Shown here one piece after another: positions 35,473 to 44,733 of a DNA stretch of 64,000 bases. The translations under genes were made by a program, and so were the position numbers. Source of the DNA: JACOMS01 sp964352785 (GTDB lineage: Bacteria > Pseudomonadota > Alphaproteobacteria > Caulobacterales > Maricaulaceae); assembly GCA_964352785.1 (NCBI GenBank), contig CAYGTI010000013.1, positions 17,070 through 81,069 on the forward strand, given 5' to 3'. Each line of letters starts with the position of its first letter. Within the stretch, counting starts at the first letter, position 1. The notes under the pieces were generated by a model. The model saw only the letters and a program-made list of their open reading frames with translations, searched no databases and had not been told where the DNA came from.

Positions 35473-37041
35473 TTATCGGGGAATACGCATTGTTGCGCGC
35501 AGTCCCCCCTCAGCATGGTTTTCCAATATCAAAGCCCCGCCGTGCGCCTGCACTATATTGTCTGTAATGGAGAGTCCCAGTCCGGAACCACCGGTTTCTT
35601 TACTGCGGGAGCTTTCAAGGCGTATGAAAGGTTGAAGCACATCATGCATTTGCGTCTCGGGGATTCCCGGGCCTGTATCATCCACGTGAATGTCTACCTT
35701 GTGGCGATCGGGCTTGAGTGAAATTCGCGCCTGATCGCCATATTTAAGGGCGTTATCGATCAAATTTTGCAACGCCCTTTTTATCGCAACCCGGCGGCAT
35801 TTAATCACCAAGGGCTCAGAAGGTGAAAATCCAACGTTCAAGTTTTGGTCTGCATAATCGTCTGCAATACTTTCAAGCATTGCGTTTATATCGACCGCTT
35901 CCATGGGTTCGGTGCCGGAGGCATCCTTGGCCCAAGATAAAATTTCACTGGTCATCTTTGTCATGGCGTCAATTGTCGCGATAAACTTATCGCGGCCTGC
36001 ATCTCGCGGAATATTCTCTGCACGTATTCGCAGTGACGTCAGCGGTGTGCGCAAATCATGTCCCACCGCGCGCAGCATAGTGCGCTGTGTATCCAGCATC
36101 CTCGTCAGCCGCTCCTGCATTTGATTGAATGCTTTGGCGGCGAGGCGGATATCATCGGGCCCGGACTCGTCGAGATGTTCGCCGCCATCCCCCCGGCCCA
36201 AACGGTCGGCGGCTCGGGTCAACCCTGCGAGCGGGCGCGAGATACGCCTGACAAATATCCAAACAGCCAGTAATGTCAGCATGAGTAGTATCGCCGTTGC
36301 CAGTATAATTCGCGAGGTTACGGCCTTGACAGGCGCGTAAGGCACGATGGCGTTATACCAAATACCAGGGCGGATTTCGGCGGACAAAATAATTTCTTCC
36401 ATAGCACTTTCCGGTGCGGACGTTCGCCCCGTATGATCTGTATTTTGATGCCGCTCATGCGGACTTTGCTCTGTGCGGAGGGGCGGAGGAGGAGCATGGC
36501 CTCTTACAGGCTCGGGATGAAACACGCCATCACGACGCTCACGTCTCGGAGGATGTTCTCGACGCTCGGGCGGGCGGCGATAAGCCCCCCGGCGGCTATC
36601 TTGCAAATCAATGGCCTCGTTTTTGAGGTTCCGCCCCATGGGCGGCTTAGCGCCCAAGTGTTGACGTTTGGCAACAGACACTGAGAGCGGCTGAACACCT
36701 GCCGCCCTCAGTGCGCGGTCAAGGCGAGTTTCATATTGGGATAAAGAGCGCGCATGAGCAGCAATGAGAGCGCGGTTATTTATGGACAGAAAGAAAATGC
36801 CTTGCGCCCGGTTACGGTTTGGCAACTCGTAAGGCAAGTCGCGGGCTGCAGGAACCGGGTCTGGAATGGCAACTAACTGAACTGCCATACGGTCTATGGC
36901 TTGACGGTACTCAGCGGCGTCTGATTGCAAGCGGCGCTCGTCCACCAAAAGTAATAGATTAAGCGCTTGTGCAACAAGGAGCACAATCACGAGCAAGACA
37001 AGCAATTGACCGCTGAGCGTTTTTGGAAAAATAGATCGCAT
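35473..37041 (-). CDS. Sensor histidine kinase with His/Arg/Pro-rich periplasmic insertion
   Basis: A 522-residue EnvZ-like kinase. Transmembrane helices at about 10-33 and 245-263 enclose a periplasmic region of about 210 residues. HAMP domain about 265-318; H-box VGHDLRTPLTSL with phospho-acceptor H328; N-box NLIDNALKYG; G-boxes DTGPGIP and GGSGLGLSI. The periplasmic region holds an odd low-complexity insertion at about 152-208, crowded with arginine, proline and eight or so histidines (RREHPPRRERR, RGHAPPPPLR, HERHQNTDH), which might bind metal. It follows the response regulator with a one-base TGATG overlap. Confidence 0.92.
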   Translation of the reverse strand: MRSIFPKTLSGQLLVLLVIVLLVAQALNLLLLVDERRLQSDAAEYRQAIDRMAVQLVAIPDPVPAARDLPYELPNRNRAQGIFFLSINNRALIAAHARSLSQYETRLDRALRAAGVQPLSVSVAKRQHLGAKPPMGRNLKNEAIDLQDSRRGAYRRPPERREHPPRRERRDGVFHPEPVRGHAPPPPLRTEQSPHERHQNTDHTGRTSAPESAMEEIILSAEIRPGIWYNAIVPYAPVKAVTSRIILATAILLMLTLLAVWIFVRRISRPLAGLTRAADRLGRGDGGEHLDESGPDDIRLAAKAFNQMQERLTRMLDTQRTMLRAVGHDLRTPLTSLRIRAENIPRDAGRDKFIATIDAMTKMTSEILSWAKDASGTEPMEAVDINAMLESIADDYADQNLNVGFSPSEPLVIKCRRVAIKRALQNLIDNALKYGDQARISLKPDRHKVDIHVDDTGPGIPETQMHDVLQPFIRLESSRSKETGGSGLGLSITDNIVQAHGGALILENHAEGGLRATMRIPR

Positions 37042-37751
37042 CAGCCTACAAGGCCTGCCGCAAACTTATATCCGCCGCCCCAGACTGTCTTAATATATTC
37101 CGGATGCGCGGGATCGGTTTCGACTTTGCGCCGCAGGCGACTGATCATATTATCAAGCGAGCGCTCAAACGGAAACGCCTCACGGCCCTTGGTCAATGTC
37201 ATCAAATCATCGCGAGAGAGAACCTGACCTATATGCTCGATAAAAACGCTTAATAATTTAAACTCGCCTGTGCTCAGGGGTACAACAACATCATCAAACG
37301 ATTTAAGCTCGGCCCGCTCCCGGTCGAGTGACCATGTTCCAAATTGCACAATCCGGCTGTGTTGCTCTTTGTGAACAGGTTCTTGTGACCTTCGCAGCAC
37401 CGCCCGAATTCTGGCGACCAATTCCCGCGGGTTAAAGGGTTTTGACACGTAATCATCCGCGCCAATTTCGAGCCCGACGATCCGGTCCGTATCATCAGCA
37501 AGCGCTGTGAGTAAAATAACGGGGGTTTGAGTGGTTTCCGAGAGATACCGACAAAGACTAAGCCCGTCCTCTCCCGGCATCATAATGTCAAGCACCACCA
37601 AATCAACGCTTTGGCTCTCGAGTTCTCGGCGGCCGTCTTTGGCATTTTTCGCTGTGGTCACAGAAAAACCGTTCTGGATTAAATTCTCACTCAGAGCATC
37701 CAAGATATCCTGTTGATCATCGATCACTAATATATGTGTCTCATCGGCCAC
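37041..37751 (-). CDS. OmpR-family response regulator
   Basis: A 236-residue two-component response regulator. Receiver domain (about 1-120) with ILVIDDQQD, phospho-acceptor aspartate in LVVLDIMMPGEDG, and the K of YVSKPFNPREL; winged-helix DNA-binding domain (about 140-232; FKLLSVFIEHIGQVLSRDDLM, ISRLRRKVE, IKTVWGGGYKFA). The start is set at GTG 37751 (VADETHILVIDD), because GGAGG lies 8 bases upstream and this matches where receiver domains begin; the frame is open to 37850. Divergent from the peroxidase gene, which it may control. Confidence 0.93.
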   Translation of the reverse strand: MADETHILVIDDQQDILDALSENLIQNGFSVTTAKNAKDGRRELESQSVDLVVLDIMMPGEDGLSLCRYLSETTQTPVILLTALADDTDRIVGLEIGADDYVSKPFNPRELVARIRAVLRRSQEPVHKEQHSRIVQFGTWSLDRERAELKSFDDVVVPLSTGEFKLLSVFIEHIGQVLSRDDLMTLTKGREAFPFERSLDNMISRLRRKVETDPAHPEYIKTVWGGGYKFAAGLVG

Positions 37752-37883
37752 GTAATAATCCCTCCAGATCCCCATGAATGGCTTTGTTACACTTTTTAAA
37801 GGTGACTGGCTTGTATGAAATTGTATCGCTCTTGATACAAATTTCGACACTTTGAAAATAGCCGCGATCTTATAACGCCCCTA

Positions 37884-37909
37884 CCTTCTGCCTGTCACAA
37901 GCCAGAAGG
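37884..37909 (+). promoter_or_regulatory. Hairpin over the ribosome-binding site of the peroxidase gene
   Basis: Perfect 7-bp inverted repeat CCTTCTG / CAGAAGG with a 12-base loop. The 3' arm carries the AGAAGGA ribosome-binding site located 8-9 bases before the ATG of the heme peroxidase gene, so the folded RNA would block translation. Protein-binding to the DNA dyad is the alternative. Confidence 0.4.
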
Positions 37910-37918
37910 ATATATATC

Positions 37919-39925
37919 ATGCGTTTAACATGTTCACTGCTTACACTCAGCATCGCATTGGCGGCCTGCGGCGGCGAGAATTCATCCAATACCGTTGTAC
38001 CAACCGTCATCAATGCTGCGCCTAGCGTAGACGCGGGCCTCTCTCAAGAAGCCGATGAACGCACCATTGTGCAACTCTCAGCGAATGTAACCGATACTGA
38101 CGGCGATGGCCAGCTGAGCTGGATGCAGCTCTCCGGTCCGGCCGTGAACCTGACCTCTGAGACAATTACAGACCCGAGTTTTCGGGCCCCAGATGTAAGC
38201 ACTGATACAGATGTAACGCTCCGTGTAACCATACATGATGGCGTAAACCCTGCGGCCTCAGACAATATTACAATTTTAATAAAAAACCGAACCCCGTCGC
38301 CGCAAGGGATTAACGATAATACGAATGATCGCCGTGACAGAGCCCGTAATCGGCGCGGCAGCAACAGACCGCAGGACGATAACCTCGAGGTGCGAACATA
38401 TGACGGCACAAATAATAATGTGGCCAACCCACTATATGGCGCGACGTTCACACAACTCGTGCGGTTAGGCGATGCGGATTATGGTGATTTAGTTTCGTCG
38501 CTTTCAGGAGCATCCCGCCCAAGCGCACGCCTCGTGTCCAATGCAATTGTCGCCCAATCCGAAGGCGTTTCAATTCCCAATTCCGTTGGCGCCAGTGATT
38601 TTGTCTGGCAGTGGGGGCAATTTATCGACCACGATATTGGTATCACGGACGGTGCGGAGGAGGCGGCTGATATTGCTGTCCCAACCGGGGACATCTTCTT
38701 TGATCCAAAAGGCACGGGCTTAGAAATCATATCGTTTAACAGGGCCTTTTATGATCCGAGTACTGGCACCACGGCATCTGATCCTCGCCAGCAGGAAAAT
38801 GAGATCACAGCTTGGATTGATGGCAGCAATGTTTATGGATCAGGCGATGATCGCGCTCTAGCTTTGCGTGTGTCGGCAGATAGTCCGTTTCTCGCAACCA
38901 GCAACGGAAACCTTTTACCCTTCAACACATCCGGGCAAGCCAATGCGAATGCTCTTGGCGTAGCGGATGAAAATTTGTTTCTTGCTGGGGACGTGCGCGC
39001 GAATGAACAGGTCGGCCTTGCCACTCTGCACACCTTGTTTATGCGTGAGCATAACCGCCTTGCGCAAATTTTCCAAAATGATGATCCCGGCGCGACAGGC
39101 GAGGAGGTTTTTCAACGCGCAAGACGCATGGTTATCGCTAAACTCCAGAAAATCACATACAATGAATATTTACCCGCTTTAATCGGCCCAAATGCCATCA
39201 GCCCATACACAGGTTACAAACCCAGCGTAAATCCCGGCCTGTATAATGAGTTTTCTGTCGCGGCCTATAGATATGGTCACTCGCTCGTGAATGAAAATAT
39301 TTTGCGTGTGGATGCAAACGGCGATGAAATTTCAGATGGACACCTAGAATTAACAGCCGCGTTTTTCACAGCTCCTTCCATCCTTGAATCACAAGACAGC
39401 ATTGACCCCATTCTTAGAGGATTAGCTGCGCAACCCCACCAAAAATTAGATACGCGAGTTATCACAGACTTACGCAATATGCTCTTTGGCCCTCCGGGTT
39501 CAGGTGGATTAGATTTAGCCTCTCTGAATATACAGCGTGGGCGCGATCACGGCGTTCAATCCTATAACGACATGCGTGAAGTGATGGGATTACCCCGCAA
39601 GCTTACCTTTTCAGAGATTACATCTGATTCGGCATTACAAACCGCGCTGTCGGAGACATATGCCAATGTTGATGATATTGACCTTTGGGTAGGAGGATTA
39701 GCGGAAGATCCGTTGACATCTGAAAATTCCCAACTGGGCGAGCTTTTTCGGGATATGCATATTCTGCAATTCGAAGCCTTTCGGGACGGAGACCGATTTT
39801 GGTATGAAAACGATTTAACGCCTGACGAATTGGCGCGTATCGCAAATGTTACGCTCGCTCAAGTTATTCGGGATAATACAAATATTGGCAACGAATTACA
39901 GGATAACGTCTTCCTTATTCCGTAA
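37919..39925 (+). CDS. Animal-type heme peroxidase lipoprotein with Ig-like domain
   Basis: A 668-residue lipoprotein: lipobox IALAACGG (C17), then an Ig/cadherin-like domain (about 35-123) of the PKD/REJ kind with DTDGDGQLSWMQLSGP, a basic linker (135-152), and a peroxidasin-like heme peroxidase domain (from about 157, EVRTYDGTNNN-NPLYGA). The distal histidine is in QFIDHDIG (H238), the catalytic Arg/Glu region in MREHNRLA, the proximal histidine in YRYGHS (H454), and NIQRGRDHG near 540. Such bacterial proteins may oxidise halides or phenolics at the cell surface. Neighbouring divergent two-component genes may regulate it. Confidence 0.88.
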   Translation: MRLTCSLLTLSIALAACGGENSSNTVVPTVINAAPSVDAGLSQEADERTIVQLSANVTDTDGDGQLSWMQLSGPAVNLTSETITDPSFRAPDVSTDTDVTLRVTIHDGVNPAASDNITILIKNRTPSPQGINDNTNDRRDRARNRRGSNRPQDDNLEVRTYDGTNNNVANPLYGATFTQLVRLGDADYGDLVSSLSGASRPSARLVSNAIVAQSEGVSIPNSVGASDFVWQWGQFIDHDIGITDGAEEAADIAVPTGDIFFDPKGTGLEIISFNRAFYDPSTGTTASDPRQQENEITAWIDGSNVYGSGDDRALALRVSADSPFLATSNGNLLPFNTSGQANANALGVADENLFLAGDVRANEQVGLATLHTLFMREHNRLAQIFQNDDPGATGEEVFQRARRMVIAKLQKITYNEYLPALIGPNAISPYTGYKPSVNPGLYNEFSVAAYRYGHSLVNENILRVDANGDEISDGHLELTAAFFTAPSILESQDSIDPILRGLAAQPHQKLDTRVITDLRNMLFGPPGSGGLDLASLNIQRGRDHGVQSYNDMREVMGLPRKLTFSEITSDSALQTALSETYANVDDIDLWVGGLAEDPLTSENSQLGELFRDMHILQFEAFRDGDRFWYENDLTPDELARIANVTLAQVIRDNTNIGNELQDNVFLIP

Positions 39926-40047
39926 AGCATTAAGCCGAGATATGTGGGTGCGGTAGAGCGGTTGTCATTGCCGCTCTCCCATTTTTCGCCACTCCTAAAC
40001 ATATCGAAGTATCTACCGTTAAGACCTTATTAACTACAATTCATATG

Positions 40048-40105
40048 TAAGTAAGTATTCACTTGCGCATCAATCAACATAATACTATAGGGTGTGAATA
40101 TTCAC
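40048..40105 (+). promoter_or_regulatory. Likely operator region of the TetR-family gene
   Basis: Two related dyads upstream of the tetR-like start. The perfect 12-bp palindrome GTGAATATTCAC is at 40094-40105, 17 bases before the ATG. A second, imperfect copy with the arms AAGT/ACTT (AAGTATTCACTT) is at 40053-40064; both share the AGTGAATA core on one strand. A Pribnow-like TACTAT lies between. This is the usual layout for autorepression. Confidence 0.5.
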
Positions 40106-40121
40106 TTACATTTGAGATTTT

Positions 40122-40739
40122 ATGATGATGAGCATCGATAAATTACGCGGAGTCTCTGCCGCTGACGGAACAACCAAAGCCAAGATCGAACGGGCGGCAC
40201 TGATCCTGTTTGCCCGGCACGGTGTGGACGGCGTTTCGACCAAACAAATCGCTAACGATGCCGGAATCTCCGAAGGCGCGATCTATAGGCATTTTTCCGG
40301 TAAAGAAGATCTGGCACGTGATCTCATGCGCGCGATTCACAACCGCCTGACAGATATGATCCGCCTTGCCGCCACGGATAACGTAACGCTAGCAGAGCAA
40401 ATTAATTTCATCGTGCGCCATTACTGCCGCATTGCCGATGATGACTGGACTCTCTTTCATTATCACATCCTGCACCTTCACCGCTTTCCATCACTGTCTG
40501 ATGGCCCGCCTGATAGTCCTATCAGCGCATCTGCCGATCTCATCAATGCTGCGATGACACGCGGCGAAATCAAGCCAGCGGACCCTTATCTCATGGCCTC
40601 CATGGCGCTCGGCGTCGTGCTGCAGGCGGCCCAATCCAAAGTGTTCGGCTATGTTGCCGAACCTCTATCTGAACACACACATATTTTTATACCTGCCGTC
40701 ATGGCAGTCCTGACTGTAAAAGAGGAACAAACACTATGA
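40122..40739 (+). CDS. TetR family transcriptional regulator
   Basis: A 205-residue TetR-type repressor. The helix-turn-helix lies at about 19-62: ALILFARHGVDGVSTKQIANDAGISEGAIYRHFSGKEDLARDLM. The C-terminal ligand-binding part is divergent, so the inducer is unknown; the cotranscribed acyltransferase and transporter suggest a lipid-related signal. Its stop overlaps the plsC-like start as ATGA. Palindromes upstream look like its own operator. Confidence 0.9.
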   Translation: MMMSIDKLRGVSAADGTTKAKIERAALILFARHGVDGVSTKQIANDAGISEGAIYRHFSGKEDLARDLMRAIHNRLTDMIRLAATDNVTLAEQINFIVRHYCRIADDDWTLFHYHILHLHRFPSLSDGPPDSPISASADLINAAMTRGEIKPADPYLMASMALGVVLQAAQSKVFGYVAEPLSEHTHIFIPAVMAVLTVKEEQTL

Positions 40740-41551
40740 GATCAATCTTTTTTAATATCTTCTTTGTTGCTGCAACATTCTTTTATGCACTGATAGCCGT
40801 GCTCTTTTCATTTATTCCCGGCCGCAAGCTAATGATGTGGAGCCTGCGCCGCTATACCAAAGTCATGATGTGGGCGATGCGTGTCATAGCTCGTATTGAT
40901 GTGTCCGTAACCGGCCACGAAAATGTTCCTAAAGACGGGCCCGTGATCATAGCCGCGAAACATCAAAGCTATGGCGATGGGATCGTCATGTTTTCACAAT
41001 TTTTCGATCTCACATTTGTCACGGGGGATCATCTTGAAAAATTTCTATTCCTCAAACGTATTTTAGCCAAAATGAACGCTGTTGTTATTGATAGTTGCGG
41101 GGGCGAAGACTCACGCAAAAAAATGGCGGAAACATCCGCCGTTATCCGGGAGCAAGGACGCCGTATCCTAATTTATCCGGAGGGACATCTCTCAAAAATC
41201 GGAACGCACCATACCTACCGCAAGGGTGTATATCATTTGTACAAGGATTTTGGCTGTCCGGTTGTGCCTGTCGCGACTAATTTAGGCCAGCGCTGGAATC
41301 AAACGGACTGGCAGAAACACGCCGGGCCCGCCGCATTAGAGTTTTTAGAGCCTATACGGCCCGGGTTAGAAAAGGACGAGTTTATGGCAAAGCTGCAAAG
41401 CCAAATTGAAACCCGCAGCCTTGAACTGCTTGACATGGACAATCTTGGAGCGCTTAACATTGATGACATTGGCCAGCGCCAAGAAAACGATGTTGCGCTT
41501 GCCAAGCGCCTTGCCCGGGAAGAGGCTGCAACACAGGAGATCAACACATGA
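40736..41551 (+). CDS. 1-acyl-sn-glycerol-3-phosphate acyltransferase, PlsC family
   Basis: A 271-residue membrane acyltransferase that makes phosphatidic acid from lysophosphatidic acid or a related lysolipid. N-terminal hydrophobic helix (about 5-28); HX4D catalytic motif at H76-D81 (AKHQSYGDG); YPEGHLSKIG as motif III; VVPVATNLG as motif IV. In this operon it is coupled to an LplT-like transporter, which in enterobacteria flips lysophospholipid for reacylation, so a lysolipid-recycling role is plausible. Confidence 0.88.
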   Translation: MRSIFFNIFFVAATFFYALIAVLFSFIPGRKLMMWSLRRYTKVMMWAMRVIARIDVSVTGHENVPKDGPVIIAAKHQSYGDGIVMFSQFFDLTFVTGDHLEKFLFLKRILAKMNAVVIDSCGGEDSRKKMAETSAVIREQGRRILIYPEGHLSKIGTHHTYRKGVYHLYKDFGCPVVPVATNLGQRWNQTDWQKHAGPAALEFLEPIRPGLEKDEFMAKLQSQIETRSLELLDMDNLGALNIDDIGQRQENDVALAKRLAREEAATQEINT

Positions 41552-42879
41552 GCCTCAAACTTGCCGGAAGCCTCCTGCGGCAGCGGCGCTTCTTACCCTT
41601 ATTTGTCTTATTCCAAGCGGGAACCTTTAACGACAATGCCCTCAAGAATGCGCTGATTGCGCTGGTGACCTTCGGAGGCGTTGTATTGTTCTCGGAAAAC
41701 ATTCCGCGCAATTCTGTCGTTCCATTAGCCGCTCTTTTGTTTACAATGCCTTTTCTGATCCTCTGTACGATTGCAGGACAAATCGCAGACAAGGTTGATC
41801 GCGGCCTGATCCTTAAATGGATCAAACGCGCTGAAGTTATTATTATGCTGGTCGCCGCTCTCGGTTTTTTTCTTGAAAGCCCGATCATTCTCGCCATCAC
41901 CTTGGTCTGTATGGGCGCACAATCGGCATTCTTCTCCCCAACAAAAAACGCCGTGCTACCACAATGGCTCGAAGACCGGGAGTTAATTACAGGCAATAGC
42001 CTGATGAGTGGTTTTCAATTTTTCTTTGTTCTTTTAGGTCAATCCGTAGGCACATTGTTGGTGCTTATGGCCTTCCCAGAAACAGGGTTTTTGACAGGGC
42101 CTCGTATTGTAGCAATCATTCTGATTGTCTTGGCTGTTTTAGGATGGCTTGCCGCAGAAAAGGTGCCCAGCGCTCCCGCACCGAGGCCGGATTTAAAAGT
42201 TGATTACAATCCGATCACAGCCATCTATCGCACTCTGCTTGACGCGTGGGCAGATAAACCTGTCTTTAGGCCCATGCTTGGCATCGCATGGTTTTATGGC
42301 CTGTCAACAATTTTTGTCACAGCGTTCCCCGTCTATATCGCAGATGTCATGAAATATGATCAATGGGTTCTTACCGCTGTTTTGGTTTTTTCAACCCTCG
42401 GTATTTTGACGGGGTCACTCCTATGTCTCGTGCTGGCACGCGGGAAAGAAGCCATTGGCGTCACCACAATCGGTATTATTGGCGTCGCTCTCTTTACTTT
42501 GGACTTATATTTGAACAGCCAACTATCCCCTCGCGTGGAACTGGCGGGACTGGATGTCTTTCTCGCCGCGCCGGAAACACCGCGGTTTTTATTCGATGTC
42601 ATCGGCGCATCCCTCAGCGCGGGACTTTTTGTTGTCCCCCTACAAGCAATGGCTCAACGCCGCGCAAATGAAGAGAACCGCGCACGCATGATGAGCGCTG
42701 GCTCTGTGTTGCTTAATCTAGCTGTAAACACCGTTACTTTTGGACTTTATTTTCTGGGATTTCTCGCCAATATTGCTCCAGCCTCGCCCTTCTTATTCAT
42801 TGTTCTTGTGAGTCTGGTTGTTGCCATTTATGCGGTTTACCGCGTTATCCAAACAAGAAAAGAAGGAACGGCAAATTGA
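41548..42879 (+). CDS. MFS transporter, LplT-like (lysophospholipid transporter)
   Basis: A 443-residue major facilitator protein with about 12 transmembrane helices. N-terminal LFVLFQAGTFNDNALKNALIAL resembles LplT and the transporter half of Aas-fused proteins, which move lysophospholipids across the inner membrane. Start overlaps the acyltransferase stop by ATGA, and the stop overlaps the next gene as TTGA. The pairing with a PlsC-type enzyme supports the call; substrate is not proven. Confidence 0.85.
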   Translation: MSLKLAGSLLRQRRFLPLFVLFQAGTFNDNALKNALIALVTFGGVVLFSENIPRNSVVPLAALLFTMPFLILCTIAGQIADKVDRGLILKWIKRAEVIIMLVAALGFFLESPIILAITLVCMGAQSAFFSPTKNAVLPQWLEDRELITGNSLMSGFQFFFVLLGQSVGTLLVLMAFPETGFLTGPRIVAIILIVLAVLGWLAAEKVPSAPAPRPDLKVDYNPITAIYRTLLDAWADKPVFRPMLGIAWFYGLSTIFVTAFPVYIADVMKYDQWVLTAVLVFSTLGILTGSLLCLVLARGKEAIGVTTIGIIGVALFTLDLYLNSQLSPRVELAGLDVFLAAPETPRFLFDVIGASLSAGLFVVPLQAMAQRRANEENRARMMSAGSVLLNLAVNTVTFGLYFLGFLANIAPASPFLFIVLVSLVVAIYAVYRVIQTRKEGTAN

Positions 42880-43397
42880 GAGGTTATTTCGGTGTCGGTG
42901 TTCAGGGTATATCCAAAGCTCATAATCTTGGCGCTATTCTGCGCACCGCTCATGCATTTGGCGCTAGCTTTACGTTTACGATAGATGCCTTTCACAAACT
43001 CAAGGATGTCGCACAAACGGATACGTCAGCGTCCAAAGATCATATGCCATTTTATGAGTGGGACAGCCCGGACGCTCTTATACTACCAAAAAACTGTCAA
43101 ATCGTCGGCATAGAGTTGACCAACGCTTCGGTAGACTTACCCAGCTTTCGGCATCCCAGAAACTGTGTTTATATTCTCGGCCCAGAGGATGGGTCGCTCT
43201 CAGATGACATGCAGTCACGCTGTGATCACCTTGTCAAAATTCCAACGAAGTTTTGCATTAATGTCAGCCTCGCGGCTGCGCTTACGCTTTATGACCGTAC
43301 GCTTTGCTTTGGCGGTTATCCTGAACGGCCCGTTCGCCCTGGCGGGCCGGACCTTGACGCCATAGAGGCATGGCAAAAAACGGGGCGCAGAGGCTAA
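42876..43397 (+). CDS. SpoU/TrmH family RNA methyltransferase
   Basis: A 173-residue SPOUT-fold methyltransferase. Motif 1 is at KAHNLGAILRTAHAFGA, motif 2 at VYILGPEDGSLSDDM and motif 3 at KIPTKFCINVSLAAALTLYD, where the trefoil knot binds SAM. It would 2'-O-methylate tRNA or rRNA. It starts with TTG inside the MFS stop (TTGA), with GGAAC upstream. Inclusion in a lipid operon is unexplained. Its stop overlaps the convergent DUF1289 gene. Confidence 0.86.
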   Translation: MRGYFGVGVQGISKAHNLGAILRTAHAFGASFTFTIDAFHKLKDVAQTDTSASKDHMPFYEWDSPDALILPKNCQIVGIELTNASVDLPSFRHPRNCVYILGPEDGSLSDDMQSRCDHLVKIPTKFCINVSLAAALTLYDRTLCFGGYPERPVRPGGPDLDAIEAWQKTGRRG

Positions 43398-43582
43398 TCC
43401 AGAGCGGCAAGCCTTTTCGGTAAACTTTGCATGATGATTTTCCGCTCAAGGTCAGAATAACGTGTCCACATGGCAATTTCGTCTCGCGTCCGCCCGCAGC
43501 CAAAACATTGACGGCTCTCCAAGTCTAATTGACAAATCAGAACACAAGGACTCTCAATAGCGGGCGTTTCGCGAAAGCTCAC
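43394..43582 (-). CDS. DUF1289 domain protein
   Basis: A 62-residue Fe-S-like small protein. The DUF1289 signature is present: SPCVLICQLDLESRQCFGCGRTRDEIAMW, with four cysteines in a C-x3-C ... C-x2-C layout that could hold a metal. Function is unknown. It begins 4 bases inside the 3' end of the DUF2891 gene (ATGA) and is therefore coupled with it. Confidence 0.88.
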   Translation of the reverse strand: MSFRETPAIESPCVLICQLDLESRQCFGCGRTRDEIAMWTRYSDLERKIIMQSLPKRLAALD

Positions 43583-44733
43583 GGCGCGCCGCGATCTGTC
43601 ATTAGATATGAGGCAAAGCTCGCAAGCCAGTGTGAGCCTGAATAATGCGCGTCAGAGACAGCAGCGACGCCTGTATCCGCGTGGATATTTGCGGCTGCGA
43701 CCAAAGACCCAATTCGAGGGTCACCGTCTGGTAAGGCGCGGGCAACATTATACAAGTTCCATGCGCGCGATAAATTCACTCCGTCCAAGTGAACGAGCTT
43801 TCCATCGCTGGCATCTTTGACGATGCCCGGAGAAAGCCAATCTGAGGTGCCATCCATTGGAATATTTGGCATGAAATCCGCGAGCCAATCAGAGAACTCA
43901 TCTTGACTGAAAATCCGCCGCATCAAATCAGCCTCCATCAAGCACGGCGAGAGGAAGTCCTCTCCGCTAGGCTCATAGGCTAGGGGGCAGTTTTTATCAT
44001 CTTTGTGAAATTCCAAAGACCGGCGAACGATTAACTGCTCCATATCAGTATCTCCTGCCACGCGCGCCCAATCGAGCATTAAACCAAAGGCAAAGGCCGA
44101 CTGGTTATGAGTGCCAAGACGGATAGGATACGCCAGCTTTGGCAGCCACAGCTTCAGACTGTCCGCAATATCAGCCTCCAGCGGCGCGAGCTTTGCCAAC
44201 CACTTCTTCGCCATTGGATCGTCCCATTCACGTAACTCGGCTACGAGCTGTAAGAACCATGCTAGGCCATAAGGCCGCTCCCAAGACCCGCGGGCCGGGC
44301 GGGCAAACTGCGCGATCTCGCCGGCAATATTTTCAGCGGTGAAACTGATGTCCAGTTTTGAGATAGCCTCTTGCTGCCACGTGGCATCCTGTGGCCCGGA
44401 GCGCAAAAGCCGGACTAACAGCCAATGACCATGAACGGAGGAATGCCAATCAAAACAGCCGTAGAAAACGGGGAAAAGCTCACGCGGCGGGCCGACTTCC
44501 GCATCGCTGTCCATGGTGCGCGAGACTTTGTTGGGATACTCCCGGTGAACGCAATCAAGCGCGAGCCGCGAAAACCGTCCTGCAAGCACAGGATCTATGT
44601 CGTTTGGAAAGTTATAAGATGTAGACGCCTTGCTCGCCGCATCAGCGATAGGTTCAAGTTCGGCCGGGCTTTCGCAGGCCGCGAGCAGTAGGCAGATCGG
44701 CGCTAAAGTGAGGGTAAGACAACGGTAAAACAT
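43579..44733 (-). CDS. DUF2891 family lipoprotein
   Basis: A 384-residue predicted lipoprotein (lipobox LLLAACES, C20). The mature part matches DUF2891: ELFPVFYGCFDWHSSVHGHWLLVRLLR, WERPYGLAWFLQLVAELREWDD, HNQSAFAFGLMLDWA and HYSGSHWLASFASYLM. The fold is an alpha/alpha toroid, like glycan-processing enzymes, and some members may be hydrolases; no activity is established. A 9-bp hairpin abuts the start codon (separate entry). Coupled to DUF1289 downstream. Confidence 0.85.
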   Translation of the reverse strand: MFYRCLTLTLAPICLLLAACESPAELEPIADAASKASTSYNFPNDIDPVLAGRFSRLALDCVHREYPNKVSRTMDSDAEVGPPRELFPVFYGCFDWHSSVHGHWLLVRLLRSGPQDATWQQEAISKLDISFTAENIAGEIAQFARPARGSWERPYGLAWFLQLVAELREWDDPMAKKWLAKLAPLEADIADSLKLWLPKLAYPIRLGTHNQSAFAFGLMLDWARVAGDTDMEQLIVRRSLEFHKDDKNCPLAYEPSGEDFLSPCLMEADLMRRIFSQDEFSDWLADFMPNIPMDGTSDWLSPGIVKDASDGKLVHLDGVNLSRAWNLYNVARALPDGDPRIGSLVAAANIHADTGVAAVSDAHYSGSHWLASFASYLMTDRGAP

